Origin: Leptolyngbyaceae cyanobacterium RM1_1_2
GTDB lineage: Bacteria; Cyanobacteriota; Cyanobacteriia; Phormidesmidales; Phormidesmidaceae
DNA: 64,000 nt
Assembly (NCBI GenBank): GCA_012032345.1
Contig: JAAUQI010000016.1
Location: 1 to 64,000, forward strand
Reading direction: 5' to 3'
The notes beneath the pieces were generated by a model, which made no database searches, was not told where the DNA came from, and saw only the letters and a program-made list of their open reading frames with translations. A program made the position numbers and the translations under genes. Shown here in pieces: positions 45,892 through 54,324 of this stretch (position 1 is its first letter; each line of letters starts with the position of its first letter).

Positions 45892-46424
45892 ATGGTTGCG
45901 ACCCCAACCCGCGAATCTAAAACCTCTCGTCGCTTTTATCCAACTCGGATTGATTTACCCATCGACACCCGCACTCAGGTCGTTGACGTTCTCAATCAGT
46001 CACTAGCAGCCAGTTTAGATCTCAAAACCCAAACCAAACAGGCCCACTGGAACGTTAAGGGCATGGATTTTTACCAGCTACACGAGCTGTTTGATGAAAT
46101 GGCAGGTGAGCTAGAAGAGTATGTTGATATGGTTGCCGAGCGTGTCACTGCCTTAGGCGGCACGGCAATGGGCACGGCTCGGATGGCCGCTAGCGGCTCA
46201 ATTTGCCAGAGTATCCGGTGGATGCGATCGCGGGCGAAGAGCATGTGACGGCTCTAGCTGAGCGCTATGCTGCCTATGCCCAGCATGTGCGGGAAGCGAT
46301 CGCCTCAGCTGATAACCTAGGCGATGCCGACACTGCCGATCTCTACACTGAGATTTCGCGCACAGTTGATAAGCGTCTCTGGTTCTTAGAGGCTCACTTA
46401 GTCAAAAAGTCTGACGTTGCCTGA
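45892..46424 (+). pseudogene. dps: Dps family DNA-protection/ferritin-like protein, frameshifted
   Basis: Dps oxidises and stores iron and shields DNA. The first part, from ATG 45892 (GGAG seven bases upstream), has LKTQTKQAHWNVKGMDFYQL and LFDEMAGELEEYVDMVAERV with the ferroxidase ligands His, Asp and Glu. The C-terminal part LPEYPVDAIAGEEHVTAL to FLEAHLVKK is in the next frame. The break is at three T (46202-46204); one more T yields SILPEYPVD and 177 residues. The promoter carries a PerR-like box. Confidence 0.87.
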
Positions 46425-46492
46425 TCGTCTTATCAGGAACAAAGCAAAATCTACAGAGCTTTTCTAGGCTTGAGCCTGAAGTTGCAGAGTGC

Positions 46493-46520
46493 AAAACTCC
46501 TCTAGCTGAGGAGTTTTTTT
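46493..46520. terminator. Terminator between dps and the kinase-like gene
   Basis: AAAACTCCTC (46493-46502), loop TAGCT, GAGGAGTTTT (46508-46517) then more T. A-run and T-run on both sides make it bidirectional, serving dps and the convergent gene ending at 46525. Confidence 0.9.
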
Positions 46521-46524
46521 AGCT

Positions 46525-48669
46525 TTACTGCACCAGCTCACTGGGTTCTACTAGGGGCACAAGCCCTACCTCAGCCAGCAGGCGCTGGCCTTCGTTGGTT
46601 TTGAGCATTTCAGCAAATTTTTCACCGATGGCTGGTACGCTGTTGTCCTGTAGATACACCACTGCCACCGGATAGGCTAGGGGATAGTCGCCGCTGCGGA
46701 AAGCGTCTAAGTCGGGGTAGTAGTTGCCTTTGCGATCGCAGAGATCAGTGCGAGGCGTTACGGCCTGCCCATTACGCAATACCAGGGGCTGCACAGCGGC
46801 CTGACCCTCAGTCTGGAGCGCCAGCGGGTAGACAGAGCACTGACCAAAGGTTTGACTTATCGAACTAAAGCCAACGCTGCCAACGGCGCTGCCTTCAAAA
46901 TCTCGAATGATGTTTCTCAGCATTTCTAACGTGGGAAGCTGAGTTATCTTATCGCGGGGGGCATTTTTCCAACTTAGTTTTAAGACCTGCTGGGCAAACA
47001 GCTCCAGTGCTTCTGGGTTTTGCGGCACATAGAGTCGCACTGGCAAGTCGGCCCCGCCCACTTCTTGCCAGCTATAAAGCTGACCCAAAAAAAGCTGTTG
47101 CACCTCGTCTAAAGTCAGATCGCCGTCTAAAGCACGAGGCAGGCTCTGATTGCGTTCTGCATAGGAAAATGCGACAAAAACCGCTAAGCCATCATAGGCA
47201 ATCTTTTGCGCCCCGACCCCAACGGGTAAATCTTGCACCAGTGGCACAATCGCAAAGCTGACCTGACGGTTTTCGACAGCGGCGATCGCCTCAGCAATTG
47301 ACGCCGAAGGGCGATAAACCAGCTGCAGATTAGGGTACGACTCTGCTAGCTGCAAACTGAGCGTGGGCTGACGGGGCTGGGCCTGCTGATTTTGGCGCAG
47401 AATGCCGCTCCAGGTACCGTCCTGCACCGCTGTATAAGCAAAGGTGCCCTCCGGTACCGCGCTGACTTCGTTGAGGCAGCAGAGACTGGTATCTTCTTCT
47501 TCGCTGAGCACAGGCGATCGCGGCCACAAAACCCAGACAATTGTACCTAGGGCAGCGATCGCGGATAGACCTATGATCCAGAGCCACCAGCGCGATCGCT
47601 TGCGTCTTTCAGCTTCTAGTTCGGCCTCTGCAGATTTAGCCAGGGGCGGCGGCAAACTAGAGGGCGGCAGCAGCAGCAGTTCTTGACGAGCCTGTTCAGC
47701 GGTTTCAAACGGGGGCGCCAGTGCCAGCAGCCGCCGCAAAAAGTTTTCTAGCAGAGCATCAGCTCCGGGCCAGCTTTCGTCGGCTTGAGGGTCTAGGCCA
47801 CGGGGATTGCCTGTGAGCAACTGCAAGCCGACTAGCCCTACCGAGGCCAGATCTTGAGCCACCGTTTTGGGCTGAGCCTCCAGCATCGGCGGATCAAACA
47901 GTCGCTCCCACAGCGCTAAATCGCACAGATAGACAAAGGGCTGGTCGCCGTACTTTACCCAGAGCAGCGTCTCAAGGCTCAAATTGCCATGCACCAGCCC
48001 GGTTTGAATCCGGCCTGAGGGCAGCACAAACTTTTGCTGATGCAAAAATTCGAGACTCTGCAAAATCTGGTTTAGTAAGATGCGTACCTGCTCCGGCGGC
48101 ACAGCGAAGCTCTCAGCCAAAAACTGCCGTAGGGTAGGGCTGCGATCGCGCTCATCAGTGACTAAATAACAGCGGTTGACGCTGCGGCTATCAGCGATCG
48201 CATCGATGGGGGTAATTAGCCGAAAGTCTTGTTCACGGCCATCTGCCAGATTGATTCCTGCCAGGTTGACAAAGGCTTTTTGACGATGCTGGGCTTCTTC
48301 ATCGCTAAATAAGCGAGACGGCAGCAAATACTCTTTGACAATCACAGTTTCTTTGGAGCTAAGCTGAGTGGCCGCAAACAAATGCCCCATGCCGCGCTGC
48401 CCTAGCCACTGCACCACATGATAGGTGCCCTTGCGTCCGCGCACGGTCTCATCCAGCAGGTGCAAAATTTCATTGTCAGGTGGCTCAGCAGCCTCAACAA
48501 CTTCCTCAACAGCTTCCGTCTTTTTGGCTGGAAACAGCTCCGGGCGCAGCTCTTCTAGCAGGCTTTGCAGCCAGGCAAAGCGATATAAAAAATTGAACTG
48601 CGTCAGCCGCAGGCGGTTGGGATTGCGCCGCAGATAGAAGCCGACCAAAATCTTGGGAATGTTTTTCAT
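46525..48669 (-). CDS. Pseudokinase-TM-PstS-like periplasmic binding fusion
   Basis: The 714-residue protein has a Ser/Thr-kinase-like domain (about 80-345): VIVKEYLL keeps the ATP Lys, but the catalytic loop reads HGNLSLETLLW and the DFG site is CDLALWE, so phosphotransfer is unlikely. A membrane helix (about 365-385, WWLWIIGLSAIAALGTIVWVL) leads to a PstS-like phosphate/solute-binding domain (about 430-705, FAIVPLVQDLP and GSAVGSVGFSSI). A receptor that senses a ligand outside and signals through a kinase-like domain is one reading. Function unknown. Confidence 0.75.
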   Translation of the reverse strand: MKNIPKILVGFYLRRNPNRLRLTQFNFLYRFAWLQSLLEELRPELFPAKKTEAVEEVVEAAEPPDNEILHLLDETVRGRKGTYHVVQWLGQRGMGHLFAATQLSSKETVIVKEYLLPSRLFSDEEAQHRQKAFVNLAGINLADGREQDFRLITPIDAIADSRSVNRCYLVTDERDRSPTLRQFLAESFAVPPEQVRILLNQILQSLEFLHQQKFVLPSGRIQTGLVHGNLSLETLLWVKYGDQPFVYLCDLALWERLFDPPMLEAQPKTVAQDLASVGLVGLQLLTGNPRGLDPQADESWPGADALLENFLRRLLALAPPFETAEQARQELLLLPPSSLPPPLAKSAEAELEAERRKRSRWWLWIIGLSAIAALGTIVWVLWPRSPVLSEEEDTSLCCLNEVSAVPEGTFAYTAVQDGTWSGILRQNQQAQPRQPTLSLQLAESYPNLQLVYRPSASIAEAIAAVENRQVSFAIVPLVQDLPVGVGAQKIAYDGLAVFVAFSYAERNQSLPRALDGDLTLDEVQQLFLGQLYSWQEVGGADLPVRLYVPQNPEALELFAQQVLKLSWKNAPRDKITQLPTLEMLRNIIRDFEGSAVGSVGFSSISQTFGQCSVYPLALQTEGQAAVQPLVLRNGQAVTPRTDLCDRKGNYYPDLDAFRSGDYPLAYPVAVVYLQDNSVPAIGEKFAEMLKTNEGQRLLAEVGLVPLVEPSELVQ

Positions 48670-48817
48670 AGACCAGCGAAATTGAGCTTCCCCCTGCTGT
48701 TGTTATAGCGGTGTCTATAAAGCGACGGCACTAGCCGCCAGTCTAGTATTGCGCCTGAGCTGACAGTTGGGTAGATATCTTTAGTTTCGTTGCAAAACGC
48801 ACTATAGAGGTAAAGTT

Positions 48818-48935
48818 GGTAGTCAGTGCTTTAGCGCTGCTTTAGCACTGAAGTGCTAACTACGAACTAAAGATAGGGCTGGTAGTCGGTGCTTTAGCTC
48901 TGTCTTAGCACTGAAGTGCTAACTACGAACTAAAA
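48818..48935. repeat. Two tandem hairpin-bearing repeats (63-base period)
   Basis: Two copies of about 54 bases, starting at 48818 and 48881, differ at few positions. Each contains TTAGCACTGAAGTGCTAA, an 8-bp perfect stem with a GA loop, followed by CTACGAACTAAA. They end about 17 bases before the Nif11-like gene. Related hairpin repeats are scattered in many cyanobacterial genomes. Confidence 0.8.
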
Positions 48936-48951
48936 ATTTTAGGAGTTAAAC

Positions 48952-49161
48952 ATGGCAAAGGAAGCTGTTGCCCGTTTGTTTAGAGCTGCGCAAAATGACC
49001 CTGCCCTACGCCAGGATCTCAGCACCGCCCCTACCCCAGAGGCTTTTGTAGAGAAAGCCAGTGCCTTGGGTTACGAATTTACGCTGGCGGAATGGCGCGA
49101 AATGACCCGATTTTCAGTTGAAGAGCTAAAAAGCGATCTCTCAGAGATTCCGGGACTTTAG
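48952..49161 (+). CDS. Nif11-domain protein
   Basis: The 69-residue protein MAKEAVARLFRAAQNDPALR with VEKASALGYEFTLAEW is a Nif11-like domain as found in nitrogen-fixation-associated proteins and RiPP leader peptides. No core peptide or double-Gly cleavage site follows, so it is unlikely to be a precursor. Ribosome site AGGAG. No nif or modification genes adjoin. Confidence 0.82.
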   Translation: MAKEAVARLFRAAQNDPALRQDLSTAPTPEAFVEKASALGYEFTLAEWREMTRFSVEELKSDLSEIPGL

Positions 49162-49185
49162 CGCAGATCAGTTACCTTGGCGCTT

Positions 49186-49359
49186 TTATCTGTTATTCTC
49201 TGTCACTAAGGTGTCTAAACCACGATACAGCTCGGAAATCGGAAACCTCAGGTCAATAATTTTGAGGATAACCATATCACTCTCGTAAGCTATCGTTTCC
49301 CACACGCTTGTGGATGTGCGGCGACGACGTGCTACATTTTGACTCTCCACGGCAATCAT
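49186..49359 (-). CDS. Possible 57-residue hypothetical protein
   Basis: ATG 49359 begins MIAVESQNVARRRRTSTSVW and the frame continues with MVILKIIDLRFPISELYRGL to TAA at 49186. The composition looks coding, but there is no family match or ribosome site, so it may be a remnant. Confidence 0.3.
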   Translation of the reverse strand: MIAVESQNVARRRRTSTSVWETIAYESDMVILKIIDLRFPISELYRGLDTLVTENNR

Positions 49360-49430
49360 GGGTTTTGTCTTTTGCAGACAGTTTGGTTGGTTTTACTGTA
49401 GTGATGACTTACAAAATCCATCGTCTGGCC

Positions 49431-49479
49431 CAAAAAAGAGCGGCCAAAAACCTCTTCAGTAAAGATTTTTAGCCGCTCT
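49431..49479 (-). terminator. Terminator of the tRNA-Thr transcript
   Basis: AGAGCGGC (49437-49444) pairs with GCCGCTCT (49472-49479), with inner AAAAA/TTTTT and TCTT/AAGA pairing. On the minus strand it is followed by six T (49432-49437). Confidence 0.8.
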
Positions 49480-49486
49480 CCTCAAA

Positions 49487-49559
49487 AGCTGGTGACAAGA
49501 CTCGAACTTGCGACCGGCTGATTACAAATCAGCTGCTCTACCAACTGAGCTACACCAGC
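49487..49559 (-). tRNA. tRNA-Thr (TGT)
   Basis: The minus strand reads GCTGGTGTAGCTCAGTTGG, anticodon stem GCTGA/TCAGC with loop TTTGTAA (anticodon TGT), T-loop AGTTCGAGTCT and acceptor end CACCAGC. CCA is not encoded. It lies 32 bases after the Rre1-like gene and may be co-transcribed with it. Confidence 0.97.
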
Positions 49560-49591
49560 CTGCCCAGTTACCCAGTCTAGCAAACTTGGGG

Positions 49592-50239
49592 CTAAACCTT
49601 GCGATTTTCCAAGGCCCAGCGGGCTAATTCAGTCCGGTTGTGCAGTCCCGTTTTGCCCAGCATGTTGCTGACGTGGCTTTCAATTGTGCGCTGGCTTACC
49701 TTTAGCTCATCGGCAATCTGTCGGTTCGCCATGCCACGAGCCACAAACTGCACCACTTTAAGTTCAGTCGGGGTCAGCTCTACATCAAAAGGCACCTGAA
49801 TAATCGGTGCATTGTCTCCCCCTGGCCCCTGCCGCTGCGAGAGTCGGGCTGCCTGCTTGAGCGAAGACTCTACCTGGGCTACCAGCTCTTCTGGCTCAAA
49901 AGGCTTGACCATGTAGACATCTGCGCCCGTGTTCAGACCTTTGACTCGATCCTGGCTTTGTCCCTTGGCAGAGAGAAACAGAATGGGTATCCAGCTGGTT
50001 TGCTGATTTTCTCGAACGTTTTGAACAAAGGCATAGCCGTCCATCTCAGGCATCATCACATCGCAGATAATCATATCGGGCGACTGATGCTCCAGCACAT
50101 CTAAGGCTTCTCGACCATTGTCAGCCGTCACCACCTTGAAACCTCGAAACTCAAGATAGTCTTTGACCAACAAAATTAGGTTGGGGTCATCATCAATGAG
50201 TAATAATTGCTTTTGGTCTGTGGAGCTAGCTTCCTTCAT
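49592..50239 (-). CDS. Rre1/Ycf29-like NarL-type response regulator
   Basis: The 215-residue protein has a receiver domain (about 10-130, phosphoacceptor Asp60 in MIICDVMMPEMDGYAF; Thr/Ser and Lys residues conserved in LFLSAKGQ and VKPF) and a LuxR HTH (about 150-215, LTPTELKVVQFVARGMANRQ). The sequence resembles cyanobacterial Rre1 (plastid Ycf29), a stress regulator, with moderate confidence. The kinase is not in the window. Confidence 0.85.
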   Translation of the reverse strand: MKEASSTDQKQLLLIDDDPNLILLVKDYLEFRGFKVVTADNGREALDVLEHQSPDMIICDVMMPEMDGYAFVQNVRENQQTSWIPILFLSAKGQSQDRVKGLNTGADVYMVKPFEPEELVAQVESSLKQAARLSQRQGPGGDNAPIIQVPFDVELTPTELKVVQFVARGMANRQIADELKVSQRTIESHVSNMLGKTGLHNRTELARWALENRKV

Positions 50240-50546
50240 GCGATTTAGGGGTATGGATGAGGTTGACTATTTTGTAAACTCGTTATCTAGAAGGGCAAAG
50301 CACTGTATGACAGGGGTCGGGGGGTTTACATTTCTAGACCAAGATATGCTAAATCGAGATATACGGTTGCCTGAAGTTAAATTAGTTGATATGGATAGTT
50401 ATTCCCAGAATTACCTAGATCTTAGACATTCTGAGTATTTAAATAGTGCTGATATCAGCAATTTTGATTAAGTACAACCGCTCAAAATTCTTTAAAGAGC
50501 CGACAAACCCAGCGCCAGCAGGTGTTCAGGCAGTTGCATCCCTAGG
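50240..50546. other. Spacer upstream of the Rre1-like gene
   Basis: About 307 bases with a low-quality open frame. It should contain the promoter of the Rre1-like gene near 50245-50300. No RNA gene or repeat is seen. Confidence 0.4.
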
Positions 50547-51002
50547 CTAAGTGTCAGCCAAATCAGACAGCTCAGTGACCAGATTGACCTGATCGCCAGG
50601 TAAGGGGTGCTCAACGAAAGCATACTCTTGAACTACCTGATTTGCCAGCAAATGCTCTTGAATAATGCGCTCAATTACGGCAGGCGTGACGCTGTGGTAC
50701 CATACGCCCTCTGGGTAAATCACCATAATGGGTCCGTGCTGACAAACCCGCAGGCAGTTGGCCTTAGTCCGAAAGACACAGGCGGGGCGATCGCGCAGAG
50801 GCACATCCAGTTTTAGCGCTTTGAGCCTTTGTTTTAGATAGCTCCAGGATTCTAGGCTAGCGGCTTTGTCGCAGCACTTAGGTACGCTCTGGTCAGCGCA
50901 GAGAAAAATATGTCGCTGCATATGCTCTAGCCCTAGCGACTGGGCTATTGCCGCTAGCGAGTTATCTGTAGAATCGGCAGTGTTCACAACAGGTATTGAC
51001 AA
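50547..51002 (-). CDS. Thioredoxin-like [2Fe-2S] ferredoxin domain protein
   Basis: The 151-residue protein has four Cys positions ([12 protein letters not shown] and [19 protein letters not shown]) for a [2Fe-2S] cluster in a thioredoxin-like fold, as in NuoE/ClpFd-type ferredoxins. The start is TTG at 51002, directly after the minE TGA, or GTG 15 bases later. It ends the minCDE gene string. Its role is not known; electron carrier or redox sensor are options. Confidence 0.8.
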   Translation of the reverse strand: MSIPVVNTADSTDNSLAAIAQSLGLEHMQRHIFLCADQSVPKCCDKAASLESWSYLKQRLKALKLDVPLRDRPACVFRTKANCLRVCQHGPIMVIYPEGVWYHSVTPAVIERIIQEHLLANQVVQEYAFVEHPLPGDQVNLVTELSDLADT

Positions 51003-51281
51003 TCAGGGTTCATTTTTTACCCGCCGGATCGGGAGACTGGCAATCAGAGCCGTGACTCGCTGATCGGTTTCTAGAGAAAACTCTAGTCCCTCTGGGTCAA
51101 TTTCAACGTAGCGAGAAACCACTTCAATAATTTCCTGCTGCATTTTTTCAACCATCTCCGGACTTAAATCTGTGCGGTCATGAGCCAAAACAAACTGTAG
51201 GCGGCGCTTCACTTCGGAGCGGCTGCTTTCGGAGGCGGTTTTTGGAAACAGACGTTCTAGAAGTTCGCTGAGAATGGACAT
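51003..51281 (-). CDS. minE: Cell-division topological factor MinE
   Basis: MinE stimulates the MinD ATPase and confines MinCD to the poles. The 92-residue protein [13 protein letters not shown] has the membrane-binding N-terminal helix, then the anti-MinCD region [19 protein letters not shown] and the topological-specificity domain. ATG 51281 is chosen over an upstream TTG. Confidence 0.93.
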   Translation of the reverse strand: MSILSELLERLFPKTASESSRSEVKRRLQFVLAHDRTDLSPEMVEKMQQEIIEVVSRYVEIDPEGLEFSLETDQRVTALIASLPIRRVKNEP

Positions 51282-51339
51282 TGCCAACTACACAGGTGCG
51301 CTTAAGGGAAACAAAAAAGGCTAGCAGGGCTAACACACA

Positions 51340-52137
51340 CTAGCTGCGAAACATCCGACGCAGCCGAGAGAACAAATCGTCGTGGGGAGCGCTGAGATCG
51401 AGAAAGGGGACTTTGTCTCCCCGCAGCCGCTGAGCAATGTTAGCAAATGCCAGCCCCGCTAGCGACAGTTTTGGCTCTAAGACCAGCGGTTCCCCTCGGT
51501 TGGTTGAAACAATCACGCGCTCGTCATCAGGGATGACTCCCAGCAGCGGAATTGCCAGGATGTCTTGCACATCTTGGACTGACATCATCATATCGGCCTG
51601 TACCATTGCGGGTTTGAGGCGGTTGACAATCAGGTGCAGGCGTTTGACGTCGTTGGCTTCTAAAAGGCCAATGACGCGATCGGCGTCTCGCACTGCCGAA
51701 ATCTCAGGTGTAGTCACCACGATTGCTTCATTAGCCGTTGCGATCGCATTTCTAAAGCCCATTTCAATTCCGGCGGGGCAGTCAATCAAAATGTAGTCGT
51801 AGTGAGGCTTGAGCGCATCGACTAGAATGCTCATCTGCTCCGGCGTGATCGATTCTTTGGAGCGATTTTGAGCCGCAGGCAGCAGCGCCAGGGTTGGCTG
51901 TCGTTTGTCTTTGACCAAAGCCTGATCGAGGCGACACTGCTTAGCTAAAACATCCAAAGCGGTGTAGACAATTCGATTTTCTAAGCCTAGGAGCAGATCT
52001 AAGTTGCGCAGGCCAAAATCAGCGTCAATCACAACCACCCGGCGATCGCTTTTAGCCAGGGCCATGCCCAAATTTGCGGTACAGGTGGTCTTGCCGACAC
52101 CGCCTTTGCCTGAGGTTACAACGATAATGCGCGTCAT
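51340..52137 (-). CDS. minD: Septum-site-determining ATPase MinD
   Basis: The 265-residue P-loop ATPase has the deviant Walker A TSGKGGVGKTT (residues 8-18), RVVVIDADFGLRNLDLLLG, and a C-terminal amphipathic helix (LFSRLRRMFRS) for membrane binding. It recruits MinC. It sits between minC and minE with short gaps of 48 and 58 bases. Confidence 0.96.
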   Translation of the reverse strand: MTRIIVVTSGKGGVGKTTCTANLGMALAKSDRRVVVIDADFGLRNLDLLLGLENRIVYTALDVLAKQCRLDQALVKDKRQPTLALLPAAQNRSKESITPEQMSILVDALKPHYDYILIDCPAGIEMGFRNAIATANEAIVVTTPEISAVRDADRVIGLLEANDVKRLHLIVNRLKPAMVQADMMMSVQDVQDILAIPLLGVIPDDERVIVSTNRGEPLVLEPKLSLAGLAFANIAQRLRGDKVPFLDLSAPHDDLFSRLRRMFRS

Positions 52138-52185
52138 ATAACTATCGCAACGAAAATAAAAAAGCTGACAAACAGTAAACGCCCA

Positions 52186-53010
52186 CTAGCGGGAGGGATG
52201 GCTCAGATAGGTTCGAGCAAAGTCAGCCGCAGTTGCAATGTGAATCCCGCTCGCTCCAATATAGGCTACTTCAGGCTGATAGCGAACCGGAGGGTTAGCA
52301 GGCGGCAGGGCCACCTTATCGGCGATGCGAAGCTGGGTTGGCTCTAGGTGCAGGGCCATGATGCGGCAGTGGGGGTTGCCTGCTGAGCCAGCGTGGGCCA
52401 CGCCGCGCAGCCGCCCCCAGACAAAAATGTCGCCCGCTGCCACCAGCCTACTGCCGGGGTTGGTATCGCCTAGAACCACAATCGTGCCGGGGTGACGCAC
52501 CTCTGTGCCAGAGCGGACGGTGTTTTGTAAATATAGCGGCTCCTCTAGGGCCTGCTCAGCCTCGGTAGCCACTGGGGTCAAATGGGCTAGGCTGGTCTGT
52601 TGCTCGATCGAGTAGCCAGCTGTGGCGGCGGCAACTGCTGTCTGTCGCCGACTGGTGTAAACTCGCCTGAGCGTGAGCTGCTGCTCTGCTAGGGCTGCTT
52701 CAATTGCCTGGAGCTGACGAACGTCTAAGAGGCGATCGCGGGCGACGAGATGCACCGCCGTCTGAGGCTGCCAGAAGCGATCGCCGCCGTTTAAGCGCTG
52801 CTTAATTTGCAGCCACAGCTCCGGCCAATTCAGGGGCCAATCTGCTGGCCCGTCTGCGGGGCTATCTGCCGAGTGAGTATCGGCAGCGGGCGGCAGCAGC
52901 AGTAGTAAACGTCCCCCTTCACTTTTGAAGCGCACCTGGGAGCCTGGGCTGACCTCTCCAGAATTAGGAGACAATTGGGTGATGGGCGTCGGTAAAGAGT
53001 CTGAAGTCAT
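52186..53010 (-). CDS. minC: Septum-site-determining protein MinC
   Basis: MinC inhibits FtsZ assembly. The 274-residue protein has an N-terminal domain (about 25-140, RLLDVRQLQAIEAALAEQQL) and a C-terminal beta-helix (about 155-265: NTVRSGTEVRHPGTIVVLGD, GGDxxAAGDIFVWGRLRGVAHAG pattern). It leads the minCDE operon and is divergent from tilS across 87 bases. Confidence 0.92.
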   Translation of the reverse strand: MTSDSLPTPITQLSPNSGEVSPGSQVRFKSEGGRLLLLLPPAADTHSADSPADGPADWPLNWPELWLQIKQRLNGGDRFWQPQTAVHLVARDRLLDVRQLQAIEAALAEQQLTLRRVYTSRRQTAVAAATAGYSIEQQTSLAHLTPVATEAEQALEEPLYLQNTVRSGTEVRHPGTIVVLGDTNPGSRLVAAGDIFVWGRLRGVAHAGSAGNPHCRIMALHLEPTQLRIADKVALPPANPPVRYQPEVAYIGASGIHIATAADFARTYLSHPSR

Positions 53011-53097
53011 GGGATCGCAGTTAGCAAAAGTTACCCCCTACAGCACCCACATATTAGACCAAATCGTTCCGACCGCCGCTAGATTTTTGGTAATGTC

Positions 53098-54084
53098 ATG
53101 TCTGACTGGACTCCGCTTCATGCCCGCCTGCACCAAACCCTGCGATCGCGGCAGTTACTGCCTGCCAGTAGCTCTCTGCTGGTAGCAGTTTCAGGCGGAC
53201 AAGATTCCCTCTGTCTGCTGCGCCTGCTGCTGGATCTACAGCCCAAGTGGGGCTGGTCGCTCACAGCCGCCTACTGCGATCATGGCTGGGAGGCTGACGC
53301 GGGCAATGCTGAGTTTGTCACCCAGGTGGCTGAGCGCTGGCAGGTGCCGCTGGTAGTAAAGCAGGCCGCCGTACCGCCCAAAGGTGAAAATGGAGCGCGG
53401 CAGTGGCGCTATCAGACCCTCATAGCGATCGCCGAGAGGCAGCCGTGCAGCTCTGTCGTCACTGGGCATAGCGCCAGCGATCGCGCCGAAACCGTGCTCT
53501 ATAACCTGGTGCGCGGCAGTGGCTTGGAGGGTTTGCACAGCCTCACCTGGCAGCGGCCCCTGACGCCGGAGATTAATCTGATTCGTCCCCTGCTCGACGT
53601 TACTCGTTCAGAAACGGGGGAGTTTTGCCAGGCTCAGCAGATTCAGGTTTGGGCCGACGCCACCAACGAGAACCTGGCTTACGCTCGCAACCGCCTGCGC
53701 CTAAAAGTCTTGCCCTATCTCAAGCAGCACTTTAACCCGCGCACGGAGCAAACCCTGGCCCAAACCGCTGAGATTTTAGCGGCTGAGGGTGCTTGCCTGG
53801 AGGCGATCGCCCAAGAACTCTACCAGCAGGCGATCGCCGCTGTCTCCCGGCCCCCTGACTGGCGCATTCATCGTCCCACCCTGCGGGCTAGCCCCATTGC
53901 TCTACAGCGCCGCGCGCTCCGCCATCTCCTGCAGCAGATTATGCCCAGCCAGCCTAATTTTCGCCAGATTGAGAAACTGATCAGGCTGCTCAAGGCTCCC
54001 AACCGCACTCAGAGCGATCCTTTGCCGGGGGGAGTCTATGCCTGTGTCAGCCAGGATTGGATTATTTTTCGTCAGTCAGTCTAA
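53098..54084 (+). CDS. tilS: tRNA(Ile)-lysidine synthase
   Basis: TilS modifies C34 of tRNA-Ile(CAU) to lysidine, allowing AUA decoding; it is essential. The 328-residue protein has the PP-loop motif SGGQDS (32-37) and conserved HSASDRAETVLYNLVRGSG. It lacks the long C-terminal domains of E. coli TilS, as is usual in cyanobacteria. Confidence 0.94.
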   Translation: MSDWTPLHARLHQTLRSRQLLPASSSLLVAVSGGQDSLCLLRLLLDLQPKWGWSLTAAYCDHGWEADAGNAEFVTQVAERWQVPLVVKQAAVPPKGENGARQWRYQTLIAIAERQPCSSVVTGHSASDRAETVLYNLVRGSGLEGLHSLTWQRPLTPEINLIRPLLDVTRSETGEFCQAQQIQVWADATNENLAYARNRLRLKVLPYLKQHFNPRTEQTLAQTAEILAAEGACLEAIAQELYQQAIAAVSRPPDWRIHRPTLRASPIALQRRALRHLLQQIMPSQPNFRQIEKLIRLLKAPNRTQSDPLPGGVYACVSQDWIIFRQSV

Positions 54085-54324
54085 ATGGCTTAAGGAATTT
54101 GCGGTTGACACCTAAATATCACGAAGAAATAAACGGCAATGCTAAGGGAACGTAAACTGGGTTTGGCCATCACCAAGCTCCACGAGATCTACAAGATTCA
54201 CCAAGAAAGCCGTTTTGCCTAAATAAACAAGCGTTTCAGCGGATTGGTTTTGGCCTCAACTGAGTTATTTAGGTAGTATTTACTCCCAGATTTCAGGCAC
54301 CTACGCTCACAAAAGACATCTTAT

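Noticed and set aside
48952..49161. RiPP precursor with a Nif11 leader
   Set aside because: No core region, no double-Gly cleavage site and no modifying enzyme nearby.
50163..50471. Plus-strand open frame of 102 codons
   Set aside because: It begins inside the Rre1-like gene on the other strand, has no ribosome site or family pattern, and covers a promoter region.
54139..54222. 27-codon frame between tilS and the hybrid kinase
   Set aside because: Too short, with no ribosome site or recognised family; cannot be separated from chance.
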